Origin: JBBQYD01 sp942493075
GTDB taxonomy: Bacteria; Verrucomicrobiota; Verrucomicrobiia; Limisphaerales; UBA8199
Direction of reading: 5' to 3'
Length of the DNA stretch: 64,000 nt
Assembly (NCBI GenBank): GCA_942493075.1
Contig: OW818681.1
Span: 496,001-560,000, forward strand
Shown: positions 26,883 to 36,657 of the stretch, in pieces
Numbering within the stretch: the stretch's first letter is position 1
Layout: every line of letters starts with the position of its first letter
Program-made: the position numbers and the translations under genes
Notes under the pieces: model-generated
Seen by the model: only the letters and a program-made list of their open reading frames with translations
Told to the model about the DNA's origin: nothing
Database searches by the model: none

Positions 26883-27038
26883 AATATCGATCAGAATGAG
26901 GTGGCGTTAGCAGACCCACCTAAGTTATCAAGATGCTTAAGCAATTCCCAACAGTCCCCGAAGGGTTGAAAGGTCCAGGCTGAACGCTGAAGGATTGGGT
27001 CCGAAGCCGGACGGGGGACGGGGCTGTGACTGCTTCAC

Positions 27039-27366
27039 TTAGCGCTCGCGTGCCACATTGAGCACGATCGGTCTCGCCTTTTCAAACGCATCGCGAAGTT
27101 CAGCAAGTTCAATGGCCTTCATTTGAGCAAACGCTTCGACCAGGCACGACTCAGTAATGCGATCATGACGGATAAGAAATGCGGCATCACCCATGTCTTT
27201 TTCATCGTTTCCTCTCATCATCTTCGTTAAAATGAGATCGAGGGTTGCTGGGCGGAACAATACGAATCCAGCGCGTTGCCAAGCCGATTTTGTCACGATC
27301 GATCCCTGTCATTTCTACGAATCGTGTGGGGTGGGGGAATCTGGCCTCGTCAATGTTCACATGAAT
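27039..27366 (-). pseudogene. Frameshifted nucleotidyltransferase remnant (DUF6036/AbiEii-like)
   Basis: The 3' part reads FRPATLDLILTKMMRGNDEKDMGDAAFLIRHD and ends FEKARPIVLNVARER, typical of the C-terminal half of DUF6036-type nucleotidyltransferases. A different frame just upstream (27270-27366) reads VNIDEARFP then PTRFVEMTGIDRDKIG, which fits the preceding part of the same protein and is cut off by a stop. So at least one frameshift lies near 27265-27300, and the catalytic N-terminal half is gone. It is a decayed toxin-like gene in a patch that also has VapBC and DUF433 genes. Confidence 0.55.
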
Positions 27367-27454
27367 CTACACCCCGAAATGGCTTTCTTTAGACTCGGAT
27401 GTCGCTCAATGTAATCCTTCAGGAGCCCCTTTCGGTTCCGAGTAGGTTATAACC

Positions 27455-28582
27455 ATGAGTGAGTATCAGTATTATGAGTTCGCGGCCATCGACGGCCCGA
27501 TTTCTGACGAAGGACTGCGGTATGCCCGGGGATGTTCCACCCGTGCCGAGGTGTCCCGTATCCGGTGGAAAAACGTTTATCACTTTGGTAGTTTCCACGG
27601 AAGCGAGGATACGTTGCTCAAATACTACGATGCGCACTTCTACATCGCAAATTGGGCAACGGTTCGCCTGGGTCTCGCCTTTCCTAACGGGACAATCGCC
27701 TTGGAAGCACTCCAGCCATACCTAATAGAGGGTGAACGTTATGAAGATACCCTCACAATAAAGAGGATCGGAGACCGGCTCATTGTTTGGTGGGATTACA
27801 ATGAAGATGGTGGCTGGTCCAGCACTTCCGGCGAGGGGCTCATAGAAGAGCTGATGGGAATCCGCGAAGAGCTGATGCGCGGTGATTACCGGGCTTTGTT
27901 TTTAGGGTGGCTGGCGGATTTCCATCCCGATGAATGGCAGGATTCGAGGGACGCCGAAGTCATAATGCCGCCTATCCCGTCCGGGCTGGACCAGCTTAGC
28001 CCCGCTTTGGCGGAACTAATTAAGCACTTTCCTGTAGATACAGATGCACTCAGCGTTGCCGCCACAATGTCCCAAGCCAGCATGCAGGAACGCGTACCCA
28101 TGAAGGCGATCCTTGAGAAACTTTCCGAGCCGGAGATGCGGGCCTTGCTCGCGAGGGTTGCCGAAGGTGGCGGACAGGGAGTGATGGCGGAGTTGAACCG
28201 GCTAGCATCCCCACCGGCAAAAACCTCCCCCGGGCAGACGATCAGTTGCATTGATTTCGCATCCAAAGCCATCAAGGCTAGGAAAGAACGTTTGAAGAAA
28301 GAGGCCGCAGCGGAGACCGCGAAGCGGCAACGTGAGGCGGAGCGTCTTAAGCAGCACCTTGCCTCTATCTTTGAGCGCGCAGGAAGCATCTGGCCGGAGT
28401 TCGACCCGCTGATGGCTCAAAAGATCAGTTCAGCGTATGACGAAGTGGCCAACCGACTGCAGGAACTTCGCGATGCCTATGCCCAAGCGGCTAACATCGG
28501 CGTTTTCCAGCAGAAACTCGTCGAATTTCGAACACGCTACTCCAATCGTCCCGCCATGCTCCGGCGGATTGAAAAGCTGTAA
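27455..28582 (+). CDS. Conserved hypothetical protein with C-terminal coiled coil
   Basis: 375 residues, no signal peptide. The N-terminal region (YEFAAIDGPISDEGLRYARG, STRAEV, KNVYHFGSFHGSEDTLLKYYDAHFYIANWATVRLG) matches a widespread family of cytoplasmic hypothetical proteins that I cannot tie to a function. The second half is helical and charged, with a likely coiled coil around IKARKERLKKEAAAETAKRQ and on to about residue 310. The start at 27455 is the first ATG in frame. It is convergent with the DUF433 gene. Confident as a gene, unknown in role. Confidence 0.8.
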   Translation: MSEYQYYEFAAIDGPISDEGLRYARGCSTRAEVSRIRWKNVYHFGSFHGSEDTLLKYYDAHFYIANWATVRLGLAFPNGTIALEALQPYLIEGERYEDTLTIKRIGDRLIVWWDYNEDGGWSSTSGEGLIEELMGIREELMRGDYRALFLGWLADFHPDEWQDSRDAEVIMPPIPSGLDQLSPALAELIKHFPVDTDALSVAATMSQASMQERVPMKAILEKLSEPEMRALLARVAEGGGQGVMAELNRLASPPAKTSPGQTISCIDFASKAIKARKERLKKEAAAETAKRQREAERLKQHLASIFERAGSIWPEFDPLMAQKISSAYDEVANRLQELRDAYAQAANIGVFQQKLVEFRTRYSNRPAMLRRIEKL

Positions 28583-28605
28583 GTGTAGAGTCCGACAAGC
28601 CATTA

Positions 28606-28917
28606 TCAGTTAGCCTGCTCTTTAAGGCGCAGCAGGAGCGGTGCGGTAGGGTTAGCCATCTTCCAGGTTGCAACTTCCCGGTACTCGGAGATCAGCTCAC
28701 CCTCGATCTCCTCCCGATGATCGAAATAGTAGGTCATTGCCGCGTGGACTTCAGCCAAAGTAAGATACGAATACTGGCGTGCAATTTCTTCCGCTGACCA
28801 TCCCCGCCATAAGTAATCTGCTACGATCATCGCCACCCGGGTCCGAGGGTGGCGCTCCAAGCGCGCCGATCGTTCCGACTCCTTCACAATATGCGGATAT
28901 GTTGCTTCCACAGGCAT
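28606..28917 (-). CDS. DUF433 protein (antitoxin-like)
   Basis: 103 residues. RVAMIVADYLWRGWSAEEIARQYSYLTLAEVHAAMTYYFDHREEIE is a DUF433 helix-turn-helix-like core; DUF433 proteins usually pair with a PIN-like DUF5615 toxin. No DUF5615 gene is next to it: downstream the strand changes, and 86 bases upstream ends the VapC gene of a separate pair. It may be an orphan antitoxin or may act on another toxin. Confidence 0.82.
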   Translation of the reverse strand: MPVEATYPHIVKESERSARLERHPRTRVAMIVADYLWRGWSAEEIARQYSYLTLAEVHAAMTYYFDHREEIEGELISEYREVATWKMANPTAPLLLRLKEQAN

Positions 28918-29003
28918 AGCTTAAAACTCGCAGTTTGAAAGGAGGCCGTCAACAGGGCAGTTCTGGCTGGGAACCCGGGCACCCGGGCCATACTCGCCTG
29001 TCG

Positions 29004-29471
29004 TTACGAGGACTTCCTCCGGCGCAGGTTCGAACTACTCATTCCTGTTAGGGGATTGAACCAACGGAGCCCCTGGAACCGGACAAAATCGCTATCTGCC
29101 GTGTGCAGCACAGCATCGTGCTCCATGGTTAGCTCCGCCAGTTGGGCATCGCTCACCAGGTTCCCGGCCGTACCGAGATTTTCCAGGAGTTTGAGCGTGT
29201 GTCGGATGTGCTCAGGTCCAGGATCAAGCACCTGCACCAGCGGCTCTTCGAGCCATCCGCAGACATGCCCGGCAGCCTCCCCGGGCGTCATAGGATGCAG
29301 GAAAACGCGGGTATTAGTAGCAACGCGGACAAACCCGAACACTACGACATGGAGTAATCCAACGGGTTCGCTCCCGGAGAGGCACTGTTGCCACCACGCC
29401 ACTGCCTTGGCGTGGAAAGGGGAACTCGAGTCATAGGCGTAAAGCAAGAGATTGATGTCGGGAATGATCAT
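29004..29471 (-). CDS. vapC: VapC-type PIN-domain toxin
   Basis: 155 residues. The PIN core is seen in MIIPDINLLLYAYDSSSPFH (first catalytic Asp), then AQLAELTMEHDAVLHTADSDFVRF with further acidic residues of the active site. The pattern fits the VapC subgroup common in mycobacteria and environmental bacteria. PIN toxins cut RNA, often tRNA or rRNA. The ATG overlaps the stop of the upstream antitoxin gene by 4 nt (ATGA), a normal vapBC layout. The C terminus ends with a basic tail (NLRRRKSS). Confidence 0.9.
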   Translation of the reverse strand: MIIPDINLLLYAYDSSSPFHAKAVAWWQQCLSGSEPVGLLHVVVFGFVRVATNTRVFLHPMTPGEAAGHVCGWLEEPLVQVLDPGPEHIRHTLKLLENLGTAGNLVSDAQLAELTMEHDAVLHTADSDFVRFQGLRWFNPLTGMSSSNLRRRKSS

Positions 29472-29740
29472 TTGCGCCCTTCACAACGGCTCTTTTCCAG
29501 TATGGCCTCCACTTCCAAATCGTCCGCCAGCTTGTTGAACCCGGCAGGGTCCAAACCGGGGCGCATTCTCAGCGGGCGGGCTTTGATAACGAAGGGGCGT
29601 CTTGAAGCAGGAACTGTCTTCGGGCCCAGTCCGGTGCGAATCGCAGCATTGAGGGTCTCTTTGAAGCTGCGTCGCGTACCATCCATTGCCGCACGCAGCA
29701 GCCGCTCGACGTCCTTATCCAAAGTGACCGTAGTTCTCAT
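29468..29740 (-). CDS. vapB: VapB-type antitoxin
   Basis: 90 residues. RTTVTLDKDVERLLRAAM is a ribbon-helix-helix-like DNA-binding start, followed by SFKETLNAAIRTGL and a variable C-terminal tail that would bind the toxin. It overlaps vapC by 4 nt, so the two are translated together. Autoregulation of the pair is expected from the family but no operator was identified. Confidence 0.88.
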   Translation of the reverse strand: MRTTVTLDKDVERLLRAAMDGTRRSFKETLNAAIRTGLGPKTVPASRRPFVIKARPLRMRPGLDPAGFNKLADDLEVEAILEKSRCEGRK

Positions 29741-29783
29741 AGAAGCATCATGATGCGGGTCATGTATGCTGTCAAGATGCTCA

Positions 29784-31271
29784 TTACGGCTGGCTGACTA
29801 CTTGGTAGAAATAGGCTGCAGCTCCGGGTGGGTTGGCATCCTGGAAACGGGTGACCGTATCTGTGGCAAGCAGGGAGGGGGAGGCCTGCCAGTCCTGAAG
29901 ATTCGTTGATCGGCGCACCTGATACCGGAAGTCTGGCACCGTGGTAAAGCTAAGTTGAATTGGACCATTCGAGCCTGTCAACCGAGGCAGATGGAGCATA
30001 GCTTGCGTTGGCGCTTCAAGCGGCACAAATTCGAAGCTTTTGACCACCACTTCCACCTCCTTGCTATCCGTCGGAGGGTGACCGCCTTGCAACCAGAGAT
30101 TGAGCCGCACATTTTCATCACCAGATTGCGGCACTGCCGACGCATTCGAGAAAACCCAGGCAGCGAGTTGGTTCGTGGCGGGCTGGGCGGAGGAATAAGC
30201 GCCAACAAAGGCTTGAAACCGGATTCGGTTGGTTTCCCAGACAAAACAGTGTGTGGAATTTGTCACGCTGGACGGCACTCGGTAGCGGGCAAGATGCCCG
30301 GCTTGATCGTAAGGCTGTACCACGAACTGCGCATTCTTGGTGTCATCTGCGTCACCCCAGCGAGAACACTCGACGTCAATCTCACGATACGTGAATGCCG
30401 GGTCGTCGCTCCAGGTGAACAGTCCCAGTGTGACCTTCGGGTCAAGACTGTCGGCCGCCGTTGCTAACTCAAAGCGGTAATGGCCCGGACCGAAAGTCCG
30501 CGCTGAGACGATCTCGGCGCATTGCCACTGATTTGAGCGATGGGTAATACGCAGGTGCAACCAACCCTGCGCATCAATCCAGACGTTGTTCGTGCTGTTG
30601 GAGAAATAATTGGGTCCTGGCCCGACCGGAGTAGAACCGTTCTTAACCCACCAATCGTACCCGGAGAAAGAGAGTCGGCGGACGCCTGGTGTCGCGCGGG
30701 TGACTACGGTTTTCGCGAGCGCCTGGGCATAGAGGTTGGTAGGCAGATTCGCCAGGCCGAGGACACAGTCCTGGTTGAAATTGGTATTCACCAGAAAAGC
30801 GGCCACCCTCGTCGCGGAGGCATCACTGCTCGCTGATACAATGTTTGCGCGCCAGGAGCCATCAGGTTTGATGGGGGTGAGCGGTTGGGCGCACGTGGGC
30901 TTGGTAACCCAGCCATAGCCTGGTACGTAGATATAAACAGCAACCGCATGTGTCATCGGATCCGCAGACAAGACCTTTCCGGCAAGAAACTCGGTGGAGC
31001 CGTAGGGTGGAAGGTTGGTGACTAGAATGGCCGGTGCCGCATTTGCTTCGATTAAGCCAATGAGCGCGAAGAGCAGAAGCAGGCCGCACCCAACCTCCCG
31101 CTTTAAGGCACGAAGCCCCCATACCCTGTGCGAGTGGTGGTTTGAAACAGGCTGTCTAGTCTCGGCGGGTTCAATCCGTGAAAGGCATTTCAAGGGCCGC
31201 CGTGCGGTGATTAAGCAGATTATCACAGACTCATGCATTTTAAGGTGAAGTCCCAAGCCTACCCTATTCAT
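29784..31271 (-). CDS. Secreted GH16-like (concanavalin-fold) protein
   Basis: 495 residues. There is a long N-terminal stretch before the signal sequence (REVGCGLLLLFALIGLIEANAAPA at ~58-81); a start at the ATG at 31238 would shorten it. A beta-sandwich begins around residue 185 (FSGYDWWVKNGS, GPNYFSNSTNNVWIDAQGWLHL). FTYREIDVECSRWGD contains Glu-Ile-Asp-Val-Glu, the catalytic signature of glycoside hydrolase family 16. The protein ends in the beta module shared with other secreted proteins (RYQVRRSTNLQDWQ ... AAYFYQVVSQP). The enzymatic call rests on this motif plus fold-like context, so it is moderate. Substrate would be a beta-glucan or galactan if active. Confidence 0.65.
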   Translation of the reverse strand: MNRVGLGLHLKMHESVIICLITARRPLKCLSRIEPAETRQPVSNHHSHRVWGLRALKREVGCGLLLLFALIGLIEANAAPAILVTNLPPYGSTEFLAGKVLSADPMTHAVAVYIYVPGYGWVTKPTCAQPLTPIKPDGSWRANIVSASSDASATRVAAFLVNTNFNQDCVLGLANLPTNLYAQALAKTVVTRATPGVRRLSFSGYDWWVKNGSTPVGPGPNYFSNSTNNVWIDAQGWLHLRITHRSNQWQCAEIVSARTFGPGHYRFELATAADSLDPKVTLGLFTWSDDPAFTYREIDVECSRWGDADDTKNAQFVVQPYDQAGHLARYRVPSSVTNSTHCFVWETNRIRFQAFVGAYSSAQPATNQLAAWVFSNASAVPQSGDENVRLNLWLQGGHPPTDSKEVEVVVKSFEFVPLEAPTQAMLHLPRLTGSNGPIQLSFTTVPDFRYQVRRSTNLQDWQASPSLLATDTVTRFQDANPPGAAAYFYQVVSQP

Positions 31272-31500
31272 GCTAACGCCAAAAGAGAGAAGCGTCGAGA
31301 GCGGTATCTCCGATCCCTTGGCTGCTTAGGATGTGACCGTGCCTCCATCGGTGTGATATTCAGTTTTTAAAAGCCTTGACTATGTGGCGTTCACTTATAG
31401 TCTCACGTTGCTAGCATTTCCAGTCGAGTCGACGGAGGGCCGTTCAGGTTCCCCATTCTGCATTCGATATGACTCAGTTGGGGTGTTCGTGTGTTTTACG

Positions 31501-34500
31501 ATGAAATTGCATTTTAATCTCCTGATGCTCAGCGTATCCCTATTGCTTGGCTCGCACCAAAAACTGAGTGGCTCTCAACTCACGCATTGGGGACCCGCCA
31601 CATGGCTTGCAACAAACGCCTTGTCTAACGTCACAAACCTGGTGTCTGTAGCTGCCGGGAGTGATCACCTGCTCGGGTTGGACCGCCAGGGAAAAGTCTA
31701 TGCCTGGGGGAATGACGTTCACGGCCAGTCCGCCGTCCCATCGGATTTGGACGGCGTCGTTGCCGTCGCAGGCGGGGCATACCACTCAGTTGCCCTCAAG
31801 TCGGACGGCACGCTGGCAGTTTGGGGAAGGATGTCCGATGGGTGGTCGATGCAGCCTGCGTGGGTTCCCGCGGGTTTGAGCAACGTGGTGGGAATAGCTT
31901 GCGGATTCTCTCATTGTGTGGCGCTCAAAGCAGACGGCACATTAACTGCATGGACTGGCGGAGTGGTTCTCGAATTGCCGGCCCACTGGACAAATATCGT
32001 CTCCATTGCTGCCGAGGCATCGGGCACAGCCGCTGTGAAATCAGATGGAACTGCATGTTACTTTGACACGGCCGCGGGGGAGATCGCCCTGCCGGGTTGG
32101 ACAAATGTGGTTCAGCTCGCTCCTGCTGGCATGCTTATCGGATTGAGAGCTGACGGCACGCTCCTGGTCCGGCCTTCAAACATTTACTATCCCGCTGAAA
32201 CAGTGGAAAAGATGAGTGGTGTGCGTTCCCTGTCGAGCAGTATGGATCACGGTTGCATACTGTTCCGCGATGGAACGGTCTCGAACTGGGGAAGTTTTTC
32301 AGGCAGCCAGACGGCGGCTGTGGCACCGCCGGGCCTGAGCAACGTTTTTGCAGTAGCTTCTGGCTGGAGCTTCGACGTGGCCTTTCAGGGAGACGGAGAG
32401 CCCTGGATACTTGAACAGCCCACGAGCCGTACCGTACTTGGAGGTGCGATTACCCTGCTGAAAGTGAAAGCAGCCGGCGAATGGCCACTGACATACGAGT
32501 GGCGATTTAACGGCAACCCATTGCCCAACGAAACCAACGATCTCCTGAGTCTGGCTGGCCCCTTGATGCGGGAAGGAACTTATGAAGTGGTGGTTCGCAA
32601 TCGCCATGGCGAGGTCACGAGCCGTCCAGCACAGGTTTCTGTGCCTCCAGCGTTCGTCACACTCCGGCCTGAATCACTGGTTGCCTATCCAGGTGCCAGC
32701 CTGGGGCTCACCGCAGAGATAACAACCCATGCCCCTTGTGCGCTTCAGTGGCAGTTAAACGGGACTGACCTGCCTGGAGAGACGAATGCGATGCTGGTGT
32801 TCTCTTCGATACGCAGAGATCAGGCGGGCCTGTACGCAATCCGGGCAAGGAACGATTATGGTTCCGTTACCAGTTCTCCTGTGGCAGTCAGCGTTTCATC
32901 GGTTGCAGCCTGGGGGGTGGACAGTCGCGGAGAGACTCATGTCCCGGCGGATCTTCAGGATGTTATCGGCCTCGCAGCGGGAGGGTGGCATAGTTTAGCT
33001 TTGACTCGTAGTGGAACCGTTCGAATTTGGGGCGACAGCGGGAATCTTCAGCCACCCGCGTTGAGCAATGTCATATCTGTAGTGGCTGGCTCCTGGCACA
33101 GCATGGCGCTCCAGAGCGACGGCTTCGTGGCAGCCTGGGGCAGAAATAATTTTGGAGAGAGCTCCGTCCCCGCAGGCTTGAGCAACATCGTAGCCATGAA
33201 GGCTTCTCCCTACAACAGTGTTGCACTGCGGGCGGATGGAAAGCTAGTCGCCTGGGGCCTGGAAAATAGTGGTCAGACTTACCCTCGGGCCCGTATGACG
33301 AATGTAGTGAGTATGGCCATGGGCATGAACGGTGGCACGGCTCTTAACGCAGATGGCACCGTGGATACCTGGGGCTCTGGGGATTGGAATTACAGCGCAG
33401 TGCCGGCTGATCTTTCAAACGTGGTTGCCGTAGCGAGCGGCGATTTCCATGCACTTGCCCTTAAGGCCGATGGAACGGTCACGGCCTGGGGATCAGTGCA
33501 GACGCTGCAGGGCCTGGTTCCGGCGGAGGTGCCGCCGGGTTTGAGCAATGTCGTTGCCATCTCAGCGGCAGGATTAAACAACTTGGCCTTGAAGAGCGAC
33601 GGCACGGTGGTGACCTGGGGCGAGTTGAATAGCTATCCATCTCAGGCTTCCTTTGTTCCGACAGGGCTCGAGAAGGTCACCGGAATTTCTGCTGGCAGCA
33701 CCTTCAACCTTGCACTTGTCGGCGAAGGGCTCCCAGCCGTGAGCACGGTCCTGATTGATCGGGCAGTCCTTGGCGGACGCAGCGCCTCGTTTTATGCAGA
33801 GGCCAATGGTGCATGGCCATTAAGTTTTCAATGGCGTCATGCTGGGACGAATATTCCGGGAGCCACAGGACCCAGCCTGATGGTCACCGATCTGAAGGCT
33901 TCCGATGCCGGAGCCTACTCAATCAGCGTCAGTAACGAATTCGGCGTGACGATTAGTGGTGACTGCCAGTTGAAAGTCGTTCCAGGCTACGCTTCCATCG
34001 AAACAAACAGCGTAGTGGCCTTTCGCGGGGGACGAGCTTTTTTGCTGGGGAGGCTCGAGGGGAATCTTGCAGATGCTTATCAATGGCGCTTCAAAGGGGA
34101 GAACATTCCTGGCGCGAACTCCGTGACGCTTCTGCTCACAAACGTGCAGCATGCCGATGCGGGGCACTACACTCTTATGGCCAGCAATCGCTATGGCGTG
34201 GTCGAGACGGCCCCCTGCCGCCTCAGCGTGGTTGATGTGGCCACCTGGGGGGGCGGAACCGCCCAGAGTTCTGGCAGTGGGCCTGCCGACCTAACCAATG
34301 TTGTTGGGGTTGCCGCCGGATCAGGCTTTAGTCTGGCATTAACTGCGGAGGGGAATGTCAGGTGCTGGGGGACCACCTATTACGGTCTCACAAACGTTCC
34401 TTCAGACCTCACAAACGTGATCGATTTAACTGCCGGAAATACCCACGCCATTGCGCTGAAGAGGGACGGCACCCTCCGTGCGTGGGGTGTGCAATCCTAT

Positions 34501-36609
34501 GCCCAGGCAAATGTGCCTGGCAACCTGGTGAATGTGGTATCGGTTTCGGCGGGAGTGGATCACAATCTTGCTGCGCTGGCTGATGGAAGCGTTGTTGCCT
34601 GGGGAACAACGCAGTATGGAGTAACCAAAGTTCCCACGAGTCTAACGAACGCGGTGGCGGTTGCGGCCGGCCGCTATCACAGTTCGGCGCTCCGGACCGA
34701 TGGTACCGTGACTTCCTGGGGGGCCAATTCGTACGGACAAACCAATGTTCCCGGTGGACTGAAACAAGTAGTGGCGATTGATGCTGGTTATGATTTCACC
34801 TTGGCGCTGAAAGCGGATGGAACACTCGCGGCGTGGGGCTCCCTTAACAACAAACCCCTCAGCATCCCCGCCAGCGCGACCAATGTTGTAGCGATCTCCT
34901 GCGGGCCGCTGCACTGCTATGCCCTGCGTAACGATGGGTCACTTTTGGGTTGGGGTGGCACTTCATCCGAAGCGACGAACACGCCCCCGGAGGTTAAAGG
35001 CGTGGTCAAAATCTCCTCCGGCAACTCCCACAACCTTGCTCTGATCGGGTATGGGCCGCCACAGGCAACGAAGCCCGTGATGTATCAAACCGCTCGCAAT
35101 GGCAGCACGATAATGTTAACCGTTGCCCCCGTTGGGACGCCCCCCTTCTCCTATCAATGGCGGTTGAACGGATCGGATATTCCCGGAGCCAGGGATGCAT
35201 TCCTGGAACTCACCAATCTTCATCCATCCCAGGCGGGTCTTTACACAGTGATGATCGGAAACGCTTCCGGAACGGCGCTCATAACCAACACAGTTCTCAC
35301 TGTGGATGCGCTGAGATTCACTCAAGAACCTACCAACACGGTTGCAAGGCTCACACAGCGGGTGGTGTTTTCTGCAATCGCCGAGGGCGTCCCCCCATTG
35401 AGCTACCAGTGGCAGTTCAATGGTAAGGATATCCCCGGCGCGACCAGTAACGTGCTGGCAATCGACAGCGTGACACTGGCCTCTACCGGGTCTTACCGTG
35501 TCCGAGCAGAGACTCCCTACAACGTCTCGAACAGCAGGGCTGCTTCCTTGACGGTCGTCCCCGTGGTCGCGTGGGGCTATGGCGAGGCAGGCCAGACCGA
35601 GGTCCCCCTTTCAGCCAGCAACGCCATAGCCATCGATGCAGGTCGTGACTACAGCCTGGCCTTGAAAGCAGACGGGACCGTCATCGGCTGGGGGGATTCG
35701 ACCTTTGGCCAGTGCAACCCGCCGAGTGGCCTGAGCAATGTCATAGCTATCGCTGCCGGAGCTCAACATGCGCTAGCGTTGAGAGCAGGTGGAACAGTGG
35801 ACGCCTGGGGCAGAAACGCGGAACTGCAATGCAACGTGCCGCCTGAACTCACCGAGGTCGTGGCACTTTCAGCGGGCCTGTCACACAGCGTTGGTCTGAG
35901 GTCTCACGGTTCGGTTGTTGCCTGGGGCGGGAACAATAGCGGGCAGACCAATGTCCCTGCAGGCCTCCGGGCAGTGGCCATTTCTTGCGGCGAGAACCAT
36001 TCTCTGGCTATCCGGGAGGACGGCTCGGTTGCCGCATGGGGCTCCAATGCCTATGGGCAAACCAATGTCCCGCCAGGCATTACCAACGCAATCGCTATCT
36101 CCGCTGGACTGGCTCACTCTGTGGCCGTGCTGGCGGACGGCAAAATCGTTGTCTGGGGCAACAACTCAAGCTGGCAGTTAAACGTGCCTGTTGGTTTAGG
36201 CGGCATCTTCAATGTCTCTGCCGGTGATCTGCACAACCTTAGTCTTACCCAAAACCGCACCATCGTCCCGTGGGGGTGGAACCTCAGAGGCCAAACGAAT
36301 GTTCCGCAGGGCCTCTCCAACTGTGTTTCGGTTGCCGCGGGTGGAGCGCACTCTCTCGCACTCATTGCCGAACACCCCGGCCCCGTCCATGCCGTGCTGG
36401 CCAATGCCTTGGCTGACACTGGAGGGTTTAAACTGCAATTCCCATCGGAGCCAGGCCGGGTGTATCGCATCGAGTACATTGACCGATTGGGAGGAACCGA
36501 CGCCGGATGGCGTGCCATGCCTTTGGTTCCTGGAACCGGCGTCATTCTTAATGCAACGGATGCACAGGCCCCGGCGGACCAACGTTTCTACAGACTTCGT
36601 CAATGGTAG
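31501..36609 (+). CDS. Giant secreted protein with four RCC1-like propellers and Ig-like domains
   Basis: 1702 residues from the ATG at 31501, which gives a signal peptide (FNLLMLSVSLLLGSHQKLSG). The frame is open back to 31384. It contains four blocks of RCC1/Alfalfa-like repeats (typical unit: VVAISAG-HSLALK-DGTVTAWG-N-GQTNVPPGLSN), each about 270 residues and each probably one seven-bladed propeller. Between them are three pairs of Ig-like domains (for example YEWRFNGNPLPNETNDLLSL). Successive blocks begin with Ala/Thr-Trp-Gly-type tryptophans at 31588, 32911, 34246 and 35572, i.e. every 1323-1335 bases. The end is the shared FYRL module. It is likely surface-exposed and binding or adhesive. 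No enzymatic motif was found. Confidence 0.87.
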   Translation: MKLHFNLLMLSVSLLLGSHQKLSGSQLTHWGPATWLATNALSNVTNLVSVAAGSDHLLGLDRQGKVYAWGNDVHGQSAVPSDLDGVVAVAGGAYHSVALKSDGTLAVWGRMSDGWSMQPAWVPAGLSNVVGIACGFSHCVALKADGTLTAWTGGVVLELPAHWTNIVSIAAEASGTAAVKSDGTACYFDTAAGEIALPGWTNVVQLAPAGMLIGLRADGTLLVRPSNIYYPAETVEKMSGVRSLSSSMDHGCILFRDGTVSNWGSFSGSQTAAVAPPGLSNVFAVASGWSFDVAFQGDGEPWILEQPTSRTVLGGAITLLKVKAAGEWPLTYEWRFNGNPLPNETNDLLSLAGPLMREGTYEVVVRNRHGEVTSRPAQVSVPPAFVTLRPESLVAYPGASLGLTAEITTHAPCALQWQLNGTDLPGETNAMLVFSSIRRDQAGLYAIRARNDYGSVTSSPVAVSVSSVAAWGVDSRGETHVPADLQDVIGLAAGGWHSLALTRSGTVRIWGDSGNLQPPALSNVISVVAGSWHSMALQSDGFVAAWGRNNFGESSVPAGLSNIVAMKASPYNSVALRADGKLVAWGLENSGQTYPRARMTNVVSMAMGMNGGTALNADGTVDTWGSGDWNYSAVPADLSNVVAVASGDFHALALKADGTVTAWGSVQTLQGLVPAEVPPGLSNVVAISAAGLNNLALKSDGTVVTWGELNSYPSQASFVPTGLEKVTGISAGSTFNLALVGEGLPAVSTVLIDRAVLGGRSASFYAEANGAWPLSFQWRHAGTNIPGATGPSLMVTDLKASDAGAYSISVSNEFGVTISGDCQLKVVPGYASIETNSVVAFRGGRAFLLGRLEGNLADAYQWRFKGENIPGANSVTLLLTNVQHADAGHYTLMASNRYGVVETAPCRLSVVDVATWGGGTAQSSGSGPADLTNVVGVAAGSGFSLALTAEGNVRCWGTTYYGLTNVPSDLTNVIDLTAGNTHAIALKRDGTLRAWGVQSYAQANVPGNLVNVVSVSAGVDHNLAALADGSVVAWGTTQYGVTKVPTSLTNAVAVAAGRYHSSALRTDGTVTSWGANSYGQTNVPGGLKQVVAIDAGYDFTLALKADGTLAAWGSLNNKPLSIPASATNVVAISCGPLHCYALRNDGSLLGWGGTSSEATNTPPEVKGVVKISSGNSHNLALIGYGPPQATKPVMYQTARNGSTIMLTVAPVGTPPFSYQWRLNGSDIPGARDAFLELTNLHPSQAGLYTVMIGNASGTALITNTVLTVDALRFTQEPTNTVARLTQRVVFSAIAEGVPPLSYQWQFNGKDIPGATSNVLAIDSVTLASTGSYRVRAETPYNVSNSRAASLTVVPVVAWGYGEAGQTEVPLSASNAIAIDAGRDYSLALKADGTVIGWGDSTFGQCNPPSGLSNVIAIAAGAQHALALRAGGTVDAWGRNAELQCNVPPELTEVVALSAGLSHSVGLRSHGSVVAWGGNNSGQTNVPAGLRAVAISCGENHSLAIREDGSVAAWGSNAYGQTNVPPGITNAIAISAGLAHSVAVLADGKIVVWGNNSSWQLNVPVGLGGIFNVSAGDLHNLSLTQNRTIVPWGWNLRGQTNVPQGLSNCVSVAAGGAHSLALIAEHPGPVHAVLANALADTGGFKLQFPSEPGRVYRIEYIDRLGGTDAGWRAMPLVPGTGVILNATDAQAPADQRFYRLRQW

Positions 36610-36657
36610 TTGGTGCGAGAAAAATCAGCCAAAAACAGCGCCTTATTCATTAATTTT

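Noticed and set aside
31376..31401. TTGACT ... TATAGT promoter-like pair before the RCC1-like gene
   Set aside because: The spacer is only 14 bases, too short for a standard promoter.
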